A DNA stretch of 64,000 nucleotides from CAVPXC01 sp963709505 (GTDB taxonomy: Bacteria; Chloroflexota; Anaerolineae; JAAEKA01). Under the pieces are notes generated by a model. It was not told the origin of the DNA and searched no databases. It saw nothing but the letters and a program-made list of their open reading frames with translations. Of the stretch, positions 20,080 through 29,776 are shown piece by piece; the first letter of the stretch is position 1; each line of letters starts with the position of its first letter. Both the position numbers and the translations under genes were made by a program. The DNA lies in the NCBI GenBank assembly GCA_963709505.1, contig CAVPXC010000005.1, forward strand, positions 279,218 to 343,217. The letters run 5' to 3'.

Positions 20080-21537
20080 TCAACGGCTTGGTATAGACGT
20101 GGGATCGGCCGGCGGTGGCTCTGATGGCGTGGGTGTATCCTGCGGCGGTGGTGCCGGGGGAATAGTCTCAGAAGGGGGGGCTCGGCCGGTGCACCGACGG
20201 TAGCTTCGACCGTGGGCGTCAGCTCGGCGTCTGTGTTGCTCGGTTGGAAAACTCCCGAAGCGGTAGGAGGCCAGGGCGCAAAGGGCTCGCCACGGTCGTA
20301 CTGCCCCTTAAGATAGTCGCGGATACGCATGATCCAGGCCAACAAACCGGGGGCAGCCTCACCGCTCCAATTGATAGGGTCGCTCAATTGCCAGAATTGT
20401 GTCCATCCCTCGTCGCGCTGGCCCGCGAGCTCGTAGGCGATGAGTGCGGTCACCGCCCTGCCGATCGTATCCTGGTCCGGCAGTGGTTGACCAAAAGTCG
20501 CCTCCACGGCCGACTTCGCCCGATCACCCTGGTCTTTGACATAGCCAGGATACCAGCGTGAAACGTCGACGTATCTCGTCCCATCCCAGGCCGAGACGCG
20601 CGTGATCTCAGGCGAGGCAGAACGGGACAGGCCAAAAGCGTGCTCGAAACGGCCATCCAACACGATGACCTCCGGCTTGCCATCGCCGTCGAAATCCGTC
20701 AGCCAACGAGGAATGAACGGGTTGGTCACCAGATTCAGCGCAGGCACCGCGCCGGTAAGCTCTCGCACCTCGACCGCAGAACCGGCAGCAGCCTTAGCGG
20801 CCGCCGCAGGTTGTTTGTTGGCTAGCTGCAAGATATACAGTCGGGTACAAGCATAGCAAAAGCCGCCGTTGGCCGTCCAGATTGGCAGACTCAAGCAGGC
20901 CGTCCCCATTGATGTCGCGCCACCCGAGGGACTCCTCCCAGCTATAGCCAAGCCCGGCAAACTGAATCGTCTGGTCGTTGCCCTCATCCTTAAAAAGCAG
21001 CTCCGGCGGTTTACCGCTGCGATAGCGATAGATCAGCAGACGGGGCACTTTATCGCCAACGTTGCCCTCGCCCTTGGTAGAAGGGGGTTCGATAATCGAA
21101 GCGACGACCCGATTGCGGCCTGAGCCTGTGGTCAGTTGGTCGGCAAGTGTGTACCCGGCCGCGTCAAACCTTGCGATCAATTCGTTGGAGAGGCCCAGTG
21201 CTTTCGCAATCGGTCCGGGTGTGGGCGTAGGCGTGGGTGTGGGTGTGCGCGTAGCCGTGGGCGTGGCCGTGAACGTCCTGCTCGGTGTCGGAGTCACCGT
21301 TGCGGTCGCCGTTGCCGTGTCGGTGGGGCGTGGGGCCAACGTCTCATTTGGCCGTGGCGTAGGTGGAGTTGGAGTATCAGTGGGTAACGCGGCGAGCGCG
21401 CCTCGATCGGGCGTTGGCAGCGCCATAGGCGCACAACCCGCCAGAAGAATCCATGCCAGGCCGGTGAGAACAACGACGATGGACGGGAGATGGGGGAGAC
21501 GTATCGGAAGGTGGAAGTGACCTAGCAGTCTAGGCAT
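20080..21537 (-). CDS. VCBS/FG-GAP-like lipoprotein with (TP)n linker, two frame breaks
   Basis: The signal sequence ends in lipobox LLAGC, followed by a long Thr/Pro/Ala linker. The extracellular domain has acidic turns of integrin/FG-GAP type (DINGDGLLE, DFDGDGKPE). The frame breaks twice. Near 20884, reading ESANL then WTANGGFCYACTRLYILQLA needs one base added. At the 7-G run 20174-20180, one more C on the coding strand yields a Pro-rich tail ending at TGA 20080-20082. Both fit homopolymer or single-base assembly errors. The function is unknown. Confidence 0.6.
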
Positions 21538-21625
21538 GGGGCCAATTGTAGCACCCGCTCAAGTCGCTGTCAAAGACAGCATCATCTCGCGACAGGAACG
21601 ATCCAGCGCCGGTGGCTTCGCACAG

Positions 21626-21716
21626 ACTGAGCTGAAAACCGCGGACTTGCGGAGGCGCGGACCAGAACGGAGTCGAATTAGACGGTCCGAGCCTCCGCAA
21701 GTCCGCGGTTCTCAGC

Positions 21717-21718
<2 letters not shown>
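21626..21718. repeat. Inverted repeat at the end of recA
   Basis: CTGAGCTGAAAACCGCGGAC ... GAGGCGCGGACC at 21626-21663 faces GGTCCGAGCCTCCGC ... GTCCGCGGTTCTCAGCTCA at 21689-21718. The right arm reaches into the recA stop codon. It belongs to the same family as 4999-5217. Confidence 0.7.
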
Positions 21719-22907
<1,189 letters not shown>

Positions 22908-22997
22908 TTGTGTGCCTCCAAATCATCATTCCGTGCCCGTGAGCTCGGGCGTACGGCCAAAATAGTGGGGTAGACTTACGCCCACCGAAGTGGCATT

Positions 22998-23026
22998 ATG
23001 ATAGCACGTATGTTCTGTGCTGTCAA
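22998..23026 (-). promoter_or_regulatory. recA promoter with LexA-like box
   Basis: On the minus strand TTGACA (23026-23021) and TATCAT (23003-22998) are exactly 17 bases apart. The spacer contains GAACATACGTGC (23015-23004), one mismatch from the GAAC-N4-GTTC operator of Gram-positive-type LexA. Its placement would allow SOS control. Confidence 0.65.
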
Positions 23027-23070
23027 ATCTTACAACCCGCTCAGAGCTCTGTTAAGCCAGGCTTCATACC

Positions 23071-23146
23071 GTGTCATCCTGAGGCTCGGCGAAGGATCTC
23101 GGCGTGGATGCAAGCGGGGATCCTTCGCCAAGCCTCAGGATGACAC
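23071..23146. repeat. Palindromic GTCATCCTGAG repeat
   Basis: Arms of 28 bases (23071-23098 and 23119-23146), nearly perfectly complementary, begin GTGTCATCCTGAGGCT and enclose a 20-base loop. Partial GTCATCCTGAG-type copies follow at about 23171-23222. This is the common REP-like sequence seen in many bacteria. Confidence 0.75.
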
Positions 23147-23277
23147 GGCACAAAAATCAACCTAACAGAGCCCTCAGGATGACACTCACAACTCCTAACT
23201 TAACAAAGCACTCAGGATGACACAATTAAGCACTTTTGAGAAGCCCTGCCCTCAAAGTCGGTTTTTCTCCCGGCGAA

Positions 23278-23306
23278 TTGGCACACCTGTCACAGCATGC
23301 TATAAT
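23278..23306 (+). promoter_or_regulatory. Promoter of the crp-pyr-like operon
   Basis: TTGGCA (23278-23283) and TATAAT (23301-23306) are separated by 17 bases, with a TGC extension before the -10. The first start codon is 88 bases downstream. Confidence 0.75.
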
Positions 23307-23393
23307 AGCACCGCCCAAGCTCCAGTCAGACGCGCTGCCAGAGAGCGATGAGTCCAAGACGAGCTCCTCACAGCGACTGTAAGCCAAGCCATC

Positions 23394-24134
23394 ATGAACA
23401 GCGAAGTCGTCCAACAACATCGCGCAACGCCGGCCGAAAAGCTACAACTCAACATGGTGCAAGTGGTGCGCACCGTGCCTCTTTTCGCGTCGCTACGGGA
23501 ACGAGACTGGGACGAGGTCGCAAGCCAGTTGACCGGGCTGTGCTATCCGCGCGAGGCCTATATCTTTTTCGCCGGAGACGCGCCGGAGAATCTCTTCGTG
23601 GTCTGGATGGGCCGGGTCAAACTCGTACGTCATTCGATCGACGGCCGCGATGTGGTGCTCGACGTACTCGGGCCGGGTCGCCTCTTGGGCGAAGTAGCCG
23701 TCTTCGAAGGTGCAACCTACAGCCAAACCGCCCAGGCCATGGAGGAGGTCGCCGTCATCGCCATCCCCCGCAACGACTACCTTGATCTGCTGCAGCGCTA
23801 CCCGACCCTGGCGCTCGCCGTCATCAACGAACTGGGTCGCCGACTGCGCGTTGCAAACGACCTGGTGCAAAGCCTGGCAGTGGATCGAGTTGAACAACGA
23901 ATCGCTCGAGCCCTGCTCCGCTTGGCCCTGTACAACGGCACACCCTCCAAGGATGGCCTGATGATCCAGATGCGGCTGACCCGCCAGGACCTGGCCGACA
24001 TGACCGGCACAACGGTCGAAACCGCCATCCGCATCATGAGCCGCTTTCGTAAACAAGGCTGGATCACCACACAGCGAGGGCGCGTCATCATCAAACTGCC
24101 CGAGCAATTGAACCAGGTTGCCAACCAAAACTGA
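23394..24134 (+). CDS. Crp/Fnr-family transcription regulator
   Basis: A 246-residue protein. A cyclic-nucleotide-binding-type beta-barrel (about 25-145) has IFFAGDAPENLFVVWMGRVKL and LLGEVAVFEG. The dimerisation helix is about 145-175, and a C-terminal winged helix has recognition helix TVETAIRIMSRF. No N-terminal cysteine cluster is present, so it is not a classical Fnr oxygen sensor. It is first in a tightly spaced run with PyrK-like, PyrD-like, MFS and dtd genes, and may control that run. The ligand is unknown. Confidence 0.85.
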   Translation: MNSEVVQQHRATPAEKLQLNMVQVVRTVPLFASLRERDWDEVASQLTGLCYPREAYIFFAGDAPENLFVVWMGRVKLVRHSIDGRDVVLDVLGPGRLLGEVAVFEGATYSQTAQAMEEVAVIAIPRNDYLDLLQRYPTLALAVINELGRRLRVANDLVQSLAVDRVEQRIARALLRLALYNGTPSKDGLMIQMRLTRQDLADMTGTTVETAIRIMSRFRKQGWITTQRGRVIIKLPEQLNQVANQN

Positions 24135-24136
24135 CC

Positions 24137-24916
24137 GTGAACCCAGCGGCCATACTTGAAAGTCGCTACGAACTGAGCCCGGGTGTGGCCGTGCGTGTCC
24201 AGCTGCCAACGCGGGCTCAGCCGTGCCAGCCAGGCCAGTTTTTCATGATCCGTTGCGGCGCTAATTGGACCCCCTACCTGCGCCGGGCGCTTTTTCCTTC
24301 CAGCATCGAGGGCAACACCGTCACGTTCTGGGGATTTCCAGCCCGCGACGATGGCTTGGCCTGGCTGGCAGTCCAGCCAGAAGGAACCCATCTGGACGTG
24401 CTCGGCCCGTTCGGCAAGGGTTTTTCCCTCCACGCCCACGATCGACACCTGCTGCTCGTCGCCGAGGCGGTCTTTGCCAGCCCGCTGCTGGCGTTGATCG
24501 CAGCTCAACTCGCCCGCCAGGGCGGCGTCGGTCTTCTGGTGGAGGCAGCCACCGCTGCGGACCTGCTGCCTCCCGCCCTCCTGCCCCCAGCCGTCGAGTA
24601 CTACACAGCCACGGCTGATCGTTCCGCCGGACATGACCAAACCCTCGACTCGATTCTCGACTGGGCGCTGCCCTGGACGGACAAGCTATGCGCAGCCGGA
24701 TCGGCTCCCTTCCTGCACCGGCTTAAGCGAAAGGTGGCTTCCGAGCGCAATGCCGGCCCGGCGGACACTCTGCACGCAGGCTTTGCACAGGCCTTGGCCC
24801 CCGTGCCGCTGCCATGTGGGGTCGGCGCCTGTCTGGCTTGCCTCGTCAATACCGGTCGCGGCACTCACCGGGCCTGCCAACGCGGTCCCGTGTTCGATTT
24901 GACGGAGTTGGGGTAA
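24137..24916 (+). CDS. PyrK-like ferredoxin-reductase-family subunit
   Basis: A 259-residue protein with the order of dihydroorotate dehydrogenase electron-transfer subunits. An FAD-binding barrel (PGQFFMIRCG, YLRRALFPSSI) is followed by an NAD-binding-like region (HLLLVAEAVFASPLLALIA). The C-terminal [2Fe-2S] cluster is PCGVGACLACLVN...CQRGPVFDL with four cysteines. GTG 24137 starts 2 bases after the regulator's stop. PyrK normally passes electrons from PyrD to NAD. The partner here is degenerate, so the electron donor is uncertain. Confidence 0.75.
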   Translation: MNPAAILESRYELSPGVAVRVQLPTRAQPCQPGQFFMIRCGANWTPYLRRALFPSSIEGNTVTFWGFPARDDGLAWLAVQPEGTHLDVLGPFGKGFSLHAHDRHLLLVAEAVFASPLLALIAAQLARQGGVGLLVEAATAADLLPPALLPPAVEYYTATADRSAGHDQTLDSILDWALPWTDKLCAAGSAPFLHRLKRKVASERNAGPADTLHAGFAQALAPVPLPCGVGACLACLVNTGRGTHRACQRGPVFDLTELG

Positions 24917-24919
24917 CTC

Positions 24920-25768
24920 ATGACACCGGCCAGCTCGATCGCAGTAGAACTAGCGCCGCAGCACAAACTAGGGTTGGCATTAACCAACCCGGTCCTGCTG
25001 GCATGCGGCGTAATCGGCTATGGCGACGCGCTGGCGCCCGGCCTGGACTTGTCACGCCTGGGCGGCTTCGTGACCGCCCCTGTCACGCGACGGCCCATGC
25101 ACGGCCAGCCGCCGCGCGTGCTCGATGGCCCAGGCGGGCTCCTTTGGCAGCGCGGTCGCTGGAACCCAGGCATCCGCAATGTTCTGCGCGATCACGCAGC
25201 CCTGTGGCGTCGCTGCCCGACACCGGTGATCGTCCACATCGCCGGCGACGAGCCGGACGAGCTGGCCGCAGTCGCCGAAGCGCTCGAGCAAACGCCGGGA
25301 GTGGCCGGTCTGGAGATTGACCTGTTTACCACACAGCTCGACAGCGTTTTCGCCATGGCCGACACCGCAACCGAGATGGTGAAAGCGGTGCGCAGAGCGG
25401 CCGATCTTCCGCTGCTGGCGCGGTTGCCTATCGGTCTTATCGACGAGGCCATCGAGCCAGTATTGGATGCCGGCGTGGATGCACTGGTCCTTGCCCAGCC
25501 GCCCACCGGGCTGCGCCTCGATCCTGGCACCTCAGTCATCGTCCGAGGCGGCATGCACGGCCCCGCGCTGACTCTATTGATCGCGGCCCGCCTGGCCGAG
25601 CTAGCCGGCTGGGTGGGCGTGCCACTGGTGGCCTGCGGCGGTGTGCACAGCCTGGAGGACGTCTTGACCTTTCTGGCCGTTGGAGCCAAGGCCGTTCAGA
25701 TCGACACTGCGGTTTGGGTGGACCCCGACCTGCCCGGCCGGATCGCAGCGGCGCTGGCCGGGAACTGA
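24920..25768 (+). CDS. Dihydroorotate-dehydrogenase-like TIM barrel, degenerate active site
   Basis: A 282-residue FMN-dependent-dehydrogenase-like barrel. The start (LTNPVLLACGVIGYGD), the middle NPGIRN and the phosphate-binding end (GGVHSLEDVLTFLAVGAKAVQIDTAVWVDP) follow PyrD. However, the catalytic NxSCPN segment is replaced by LEIDLFTTQ, and the Lys of the KTVT segment by APVT. Without the catalytic Cys, the usual reaction is doubtful. Placement 3 bases after the PyrK-like gene suggests they form a complex, perhaps for another substrate. Confidence 0.65.
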   Translation: MTPASSIAVELAPQHKLGLALTNPVLLACGVIGYGDALAPGLDLSRLGGFVTAPVTRRPMHGQPPRVLDGPGGLLWQRGRWNPGIRNVLRDHAALWRRCPTPVIVHIAGDEPDELAAVAEALEQTPGVAGLEIDLFTTQLDSVFAMADTATEMVKAVRRAADLPLLARLPIGLIDEAIEPVLDAGVDALVLAQPPTGLRLDPGTSVIVRGGMHGPALTLLIAARLAELAGWVGVPLVACGGVHSLEDVLTFLAVGAKAVQIDTAVWVDPDLPGRIAAALAGN

Positions 25769-25772
25769 CCTA

Positions 25773-26855
25773 ATGCAGCCTGCCTCCAGCGGCCGTAGTT
25801 CGCAGCGGCCGATCGACCGGCTGTCCGGTGCGATTCCGCTCTTCGTAATCGGCTGGCGCGAGGTATTCGTGCCTCTGGCCGTTGTTCTGCACAACCAGCA
25901 CGGCTCCACGTTGGCCGTCGCCGGGCTGGCGATCGCAGCATCGCGACTGGGCGGCTGGCTGCATGCGAAAGGATCGTTCAAGCGACCGCCGTACGAAGCG
26001 GCGCTCCTGGGCGGAATCGCGCTGTTGCTGCTGGGTCTGGCGCCGGAGGAAGGGCCGGTCGGCCTGCTGCTCTGGTTTGTCTTCGGTGTGACCTGGCCGA
26101 TTCTGCACGAAGCCTTGGCGGCGCGCGTTTGGCAGGGCTGGGCCGGCGCAGCCATTCTTCTGACAGGCATGGTTGTGGCCGGACCGTTGGCCAGCGGCCC
26201 GGGAACCTGGCTGATCGCAGGCTGCTTCTTCTTCCTGGCCTGGCGCATCGGCCCGACCCAAGCGGCAAGCGCCCCTTCTGAAGCTACGATTCGGGAGGGG
26301 CAGGAGCCACCGGCACAGTCCGGCAGACGCGACGCCCTGCCGTTTCTGTTCAGCTTCGCCAGCCTCATGTGGATCTGGCTTGTGCCGGTGCAGCTCATCG
26401 ACCTGGGCCTGGCGCCCCAGAGCTTTGGCATCCTGGTGGCCGCCAGCTGGCTGGCACGGCTGGGCGGCGCATGGGCGGCTGAACGCCTGCGCTTGAGAAT
26501 GCCCCGAGGCACAGCACAGGGTTTGGTCGGCCTTGGCTTGCTGGGGGCCATCTTGCTGATCGCCTCTGCCCACACGCCTTGGCTGCTGTTGGTCGGGATG
26601 GTGGTCTACGGTGCATCGATCGGTGTCGTCGGCGTCCACCCCCCAATCGAACGCCCCGAATTTGGCTGCTTGCCCGGCCGGGCCCAAGCCCTGGGCGAGG
26701 TACTCGGCCCGCTCGCCGGAGTAACTGCCTATCTGCTCGGCGGACCTCTAGCCGTATTCGCCAGCGCCGCCCTGGCCACCATCGCCCTTTCCATCGCCCT
26801 CCTTACCCAACCGCCCAAACCCAACACCTTGACACCTGACACTCCGACACTCTGA
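25773..26855 (+). CDS. MFS-like membrane carrier
   Basis: A 360-residue polytopic protein with about 10-11 hydrophobic segments and a weak MFS pattern, with a cytoplasmic loop near residues 170-190. It starts 4 bases after the PyrD-like gene and lies in the same operon. The last residues (PNTLTPDTPTL) are encoded by the GACACCTGACACTC repeat, so the true C-terminus has been extended by repeat DNA. The substrate is unknown. Confidence 0.6.
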   Translation: MQPASSGRSSQRPIDRLSGAIPLFVIGWREVFVPLAVVLHNQHGSTLAVAGLAIAASRLGGWLHAKGSFKRPPYEAALLGGIALLLLGLAPEEGPVGLLLWFVFGVTWPILHEALAARVWQGWAGAAILLTGMVVAGPLASGPGTWLIAGCFFFLAWRIGPTQAASAPSEATIREGQEPPAQSGRRDALPFLFSFASLMWIWLVPVQLIDLGLAPQSFGILVAASWLARLGGAWAAERLRLRMPRGTAQGLVGLGLLGAILLIASAHTPWLLLVGMVVYGASIGVVGVHPPIERPEFGCLPGRAQALGEVLGPLAGVTAYLLGGPLAVFASAALATIALSIALLTQPPKPNTLTPDTPTL

Positions 26856-26861
26856 CACTCT
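26820..26861. repeat. TGACACC heptamer array
   Basis: Units GACACCT, GACACTCC, GACACTCT run from the end of the MFS gene to the dtd start codon. The same units occur at 49139-49180 and 49970-50100. Confidence 0.65.
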
Positions 26862-27320
26862 ATGCGAGCAGTCCTCCAACGCGTAAGCACAGCCTCCGTA
26901 TCAATAGACGGCCGGGTCGTCGGCGCCATCGACCGCGGCTTCTTGATCTTGCTGGGAGTGACCCACGACGACGGCGAGGCCGAGGCGGCCTGGCTGGCGC
27001 GAAAAATCGCCGGCCTGCGCTTGTTTGAGGACGACGCGGGCAAGTTCAACCGGTCCCTGCACGACGTCGGCGGGGCCGTGTTGGTGGTCAGCCAGTTCAC
27101 CCTCTACGGCGACACACGCAAAGGTCGCCGGCCCAGCTTTACCGACGCGGCACGGCCCGAACAGGCCGAACCGTTGTGCAATCGCTTTGTAGAGCTGCTG
27201 CGCGCCGAAGGAGTGACGGTCGAAACCGGCGTCTTTGGCGCCATGATGGCAGTGGCACTGGTCAACGATGGCCCGGTGACATTGTGGCTGGATACCGCGA
27301 CGCTGATACGCGGTGAATGA
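26862..27320 (+). CDS. dtd: D-aminoacyl-tRNA deacylase
   Basis: A 152-residue enzyme that removes D-amino acids mischarged on tRNA. The full family pattern is present: MRAVLQRVSTASV, GFLILLGV, ALKIAGLRLFEDD-type segment, the SQFTLYGDTRKGRRPSF motif carrying the catalytic Thr region, and the C-terminal cross-subunit loop VNDGPVT (the family's Gly-cisPro counterpart). The length is normal. ATG directly follows the repeat array. Confidence 0.93.
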   Translation: MRAVLQRVSTASVSIDGRVVGAIDRGFLILLGVTHDDGEAEAAWLARKIAGLRLFEDDAGKFNRSLHDVGGAVLVVSQFTLYGDTRKGRRPSFTDAARPEQAEPLCNRFVELLRAEGVTVETGVFGAMMAVALVNDGPVTLWLDTATLIRGE

Positions 27321-27334
27321 AAGAAGGAGAAACC

Positions 27335-27916
27335 ATGGACAAACAACATTTAGACACGACGTTGGCCATCACTCAAGCAATGGCCGACGAACTCACCGAC
27401 TACTTGATGGGCGACAGCCTGTATCGACAGCTCGTCGTCAAGACACCCAGCGGGACGAAGCAGCCCAAGATGACGATCGGCGCGCTGTTGGAGAATCTGG
27501 AGCTGCTGCGCTGGGAGAAGGAAAGCCTGTCCACCGGGCAACAAACGTCCCTTACCGCCATCGAGCAAAAAGTGGACCTCGACCGCAGCGCTTTTGCCCA
27601 GCAGTGGCAGGCTCATCTGCGCCGTGAGCTTAAGGGACTGCTGGACTCGTGGAGATGGTACCTCGACGATGCAGGCAGCAGCTCGAGTGCACGCGAGAAC
27701 TACGCCAGCGAGGTGCACATCCGCACGCGCATCGACCTGGTAATGCGCGCCCTCGCGACTGACCCCGGCATCGCCGACAGCCGGCGGCAGCTCGGGGATC
27801 TCGATGCGCGGCTGCGCGGCATGATCCAGGGCAGCAACTTTGTCGGATCGCGCGATGAGAAAGGCCACTATCCCGCTAGCCAGGCGTGGTGGCTGTATGG
27901 GCAGCCGGGAAGTTAG
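27335..27916 (+). CDS. Unrecognised 193-residue protein
   Basis: It lies 14 bases after dtd with a GAAGGAG ribosome site 8 bases before ATG 27335. It is soluble and helical, without signal peptide or membrane segment. Notable stretches are MADELTDYLMGDSLYRQLVVKTPSG (opening), QKVDLDRSAFAQQW and a Trp-rich KGLLDSWRWYLDD. I do not recognise the family. The length and codon use look genuine. Confidence 0.6.
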   Translation: MDKQHLDTTLAITQAMADELTDYLMGDSLYRQLVVKTPSGTKQPKMTIGALLENLELLRWEKESLSTGQQTSLTAIEQKVDLDRSAFAQQWQAHLRRELKGLLDSWRWYLDDAGSSSSARENYASEVHIRTRIDLVMRALATDPGIADSRRQLGDLDARLRGMIQGSNFVGSRDEKGHYPASQAWWLYGQPGS

Positions 27917-28008
27917 TGATTCTCAAAGCATTATCGATACTCCCCCGCGTTAGGAATATCCCTTACATCTTTCTAAGAGAAACTGGCTTACTAGATACTA
28001 CGATTGTA

Positions 28009-28021
28009 AGTTTAGTAAACT
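28009..28021. promoter_or_regulatory. Possible operator upstream of astacin operon
   Basis: AGTTTAGTAAACT is a perfect 6+1+6 palindrome, 23 bases before the protease start, in a locally AT-rich 127-base leader. CAGGAG at 28029-28034 is the ribosome site. Confidence 0.4.
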
Positions 28022-28043
28022 CAACACTCAGGAGAATGACGTT

Positions 28044-29210
28044 ATGGTCACGAAAGAAGTACCGCCAGAAAAGAGTACGGAGTCAGGCGTTGTGGCCTCA
28101 CAAGCCGAGGCCATGTTTCGTTCGTCCGATGACGTGCGAGAGAGCTTCATTGCAGGAATTGATGCGTTTGGCGTTAAACCCGTTCAGTATTCGGCCATAA
28201 ATGGCGTGGCCATTTTCGAGGGGGACATCGCGCTGGGTACGGTCGACCAGATGGAAGAAATTCGCGCTGCCATGTCGCGGGACAGCGCTCAAATGGCCGA
28301 TGTATCCATCAGCGGGCGGACTCCCCAAGGACCTGTGGTGGAACATGGCGTAGGAATCACCGGACAACGATTTCGCTGGCCGGGTGGCTTGATCCCCTTC
28401 ACCGTGCAAGCGGCCCTTCGCACTGTCGTCCAACAAGCCATCCAGCACTGGGAGCAGAACACCCGCATCCGATTCATCGAGCGCACCGCCGCCAATGCGG
28501 CCCAATATCCCAACTGGGTTTCCTTCGAGTCGCGGGATGGCTGCTTTTCCTCCGTCGGAATGCAGGGTGGGGGGATGCAGGTGATCTCGCTCGGTGCGGG
28601 TTGCGGGTTTGGTCAAGCAGTCCACGAGATTGGTCATGCGGTAGGACTCTGGCATGAGCAGAGTCGCGAAGATCGGGACCGCAATGTCCGTATCAATTGG
28701 GCTAACATCCAAGCGGGACGTGAGCACAATTTCAACCAGCACATCACGGACGGCGACGATATCGGTGCCTACGATTTCCCATCGATCATGCACTATGGGC
28801 CTACGGCATTCAGCAGCAATGGGTTGCCGACCATCCAGCCACTCGGCGGACAAGCCATCGGTCAGCGAAATGGCTTGAGCGCGGGCGACATTGCTGCCGT
28901 GCGGGCCATGTATCCGCAACTAGAACCATCACAGTCCTGGAGTGGGGTGCAGTTTACGGCGACGATTCCCGCCAACTCAACCCGCAGATGGTTCACCCAC
29001 AGTTGGCCGTTTCATTGGTTCGTGGTGTGGATCGCGGTACCCACTAGTCCGGCGGTCGATGGGCCGGAACAAGTCGAGTGGAAGGTCCAGATTACTCGAC
29101 AGACTGAAACGCTGTTGAAATATTTCATAGAAATCCGCAACCTGCAGAACTATGCTGTCACAGTACAGGCCCGCTATCAGGTGCTGGGCTGGGGCAGGAA
29201 CTTCAAATGA
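28044..29210 (+). CDS. Astacin-family (M12A) zinc metalloprotease
   Basis: A 388-residue protein. The catalytic domain (about 110-295) has the zinc site HEIGHAVGLWHEQSREDRD (His194, Glu195, His198, His204) and the Met-turn SIMHYGPTAFS near residue 250. An N-terminal region of about 105 residues (AINGVAIFEGDIALG) resembles the prodomain of bacterial astacins. No signal peptide is visible. The last about 90 residues (SGVQFTATIPANSTRRWFTH onward) form a separate module that occurs again as a free-standing protein two genes downstream. It heads a four-gene operon. GC content looks lower than in neighbours, possibly acquired. Confidence 0.9.
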   Translation: MVTKEVPPEKSTESGVVASQAEAMFRSSDDVRESFIAGIDAFGVKPVQYSAINGVAIFEGDIALGTVDQMEEIRAAMSRDSAQMADVSISGRTPQGPVVEHGVGITGQRFRWPGGLIPFTVQAALRTVVQQAIQHWEQNTRIRFIERTAANAAQYPNWVSFESRDGCFSSVGMQGGGMQVISLGAGCGFGQAVHEIGHAVGLWHEQSREDRDRNVRINWANIQAGREHNFNQHITDGDDIGAYDFPSIMHYGPTAFSSNGLPTIQPLGGQAIGQRNGLSAGDIAAVRAMYPQLEPSQSWSGVQFTATIPANSTRRWFTHSWPFHWFVVWIAVPTSPAVDGPEQVEWKVQITRQTETLLKYFIEIRNLQNYAVTVQARYQVLGWGRNFK

Positions 29211-29222
29211 GGAGGACAAGTC

Positions 29223-29477
29223 ATGAGGGTTACGATCGACATTGATGGAAAAGAGATGGAAGCCGCTCCCGGAGTCATAGCGGCTGTGCCAACACCCCCA
29301 GATGCGATGGATGCCGGTGCTGCAGCGAGCAGTGTGGCTGCAACTGACAACCCAAATGAAGACGCCGGCGGCCCGCCAGCATGGTTGCTTGAAGCAGTGG
29401 GTCGCGCGGCCTCAGCAGAGGGCATAACCCTGGCGGAGACAGCCGATTCCGAAGACGCTGGCCCCGGCCCGGCCTGA
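29223..29477 (+). CDS. Small acidic Ala/Pro-rich protein
   Basis: An 84-residue protein with AGGAGGACAAG just before ATG 29223, 12 bases after the protease gene. It opens MRVTIDIDGKEME (a beta-hairpin-like start), then is low in structure and rich in Ala, Asp and Pro. It contains a GG (EDAGGPPAW), a possible helix LLEAVGRAASAEG, and ends DAGPGPA. No cysteines, signal peptide or membrane segment. It could be a protease substrate, an inhibitor or a precursor peptide; none of these is shown by sequence. Confidence 0.65.
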   Translation: MRVTIDIDGKEMEAAPGVIAAVPTPPDAMDAGAAASSVAATDNPNEDAGGPPAWLLEAVGRAASAEGITLAETADSEDAGPGPA

Positions 29478-29514
29478 AATTTAGCAAATTCAGAAGAATG
29501 GAGCGAGGTAAGTC

Positions 29515-29772
29515 ATGAACTTTGGCGTACAGTTCAGTGGAACGGTTCCTGCCGGCCAAACCCGGCGTTGGTTCACTCATAGCTGGAATGCGAATTCGAA
29601 CGTAGTGTGGATCGTTGTGCCAACAGGTCCGGCGGTAGATGGCGGAGCGCAACTCGAGTGGAAAGTACAGTGTACTCGGCAAACACCCACGCTGCTCAAG
29701 TGGTTCCTTGAGATCAAGAACGTGACCAATGTGGCGGTTACCTTCGAGGCTCGTTATGCGGTGTTGAATTGA
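29515..29772 (+). CDS. Stand-alone copy of the astacin C-terminal module
   Basis: An 85-residue protein closely matching the protease C-terminus over its whole length: GVQFSGTVPAGQTRRWFTHSW, VVWIVVPTGPAVDG, LEWKVQCTRQTPTLLKWFLEI and ARYAVLN each have a counterpart. A GGAGCGAGG ribosome site precedes ATG 29515. It is likely a beta-sandwich binding domain. A free copy beside the fused one suggests it binds the same ligand or multimerises with the protease. Confidence 0.75.
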   Translation: MNFGVQFSGTVPAGQTRRWFTHSWNANSNVVWIVVPTGPAVDGGAQLEWKVQCTRQTPTLLKWFLEIKNVTNVAVTFEARYAVLN

Positions 29773-29776
29773 TCGC

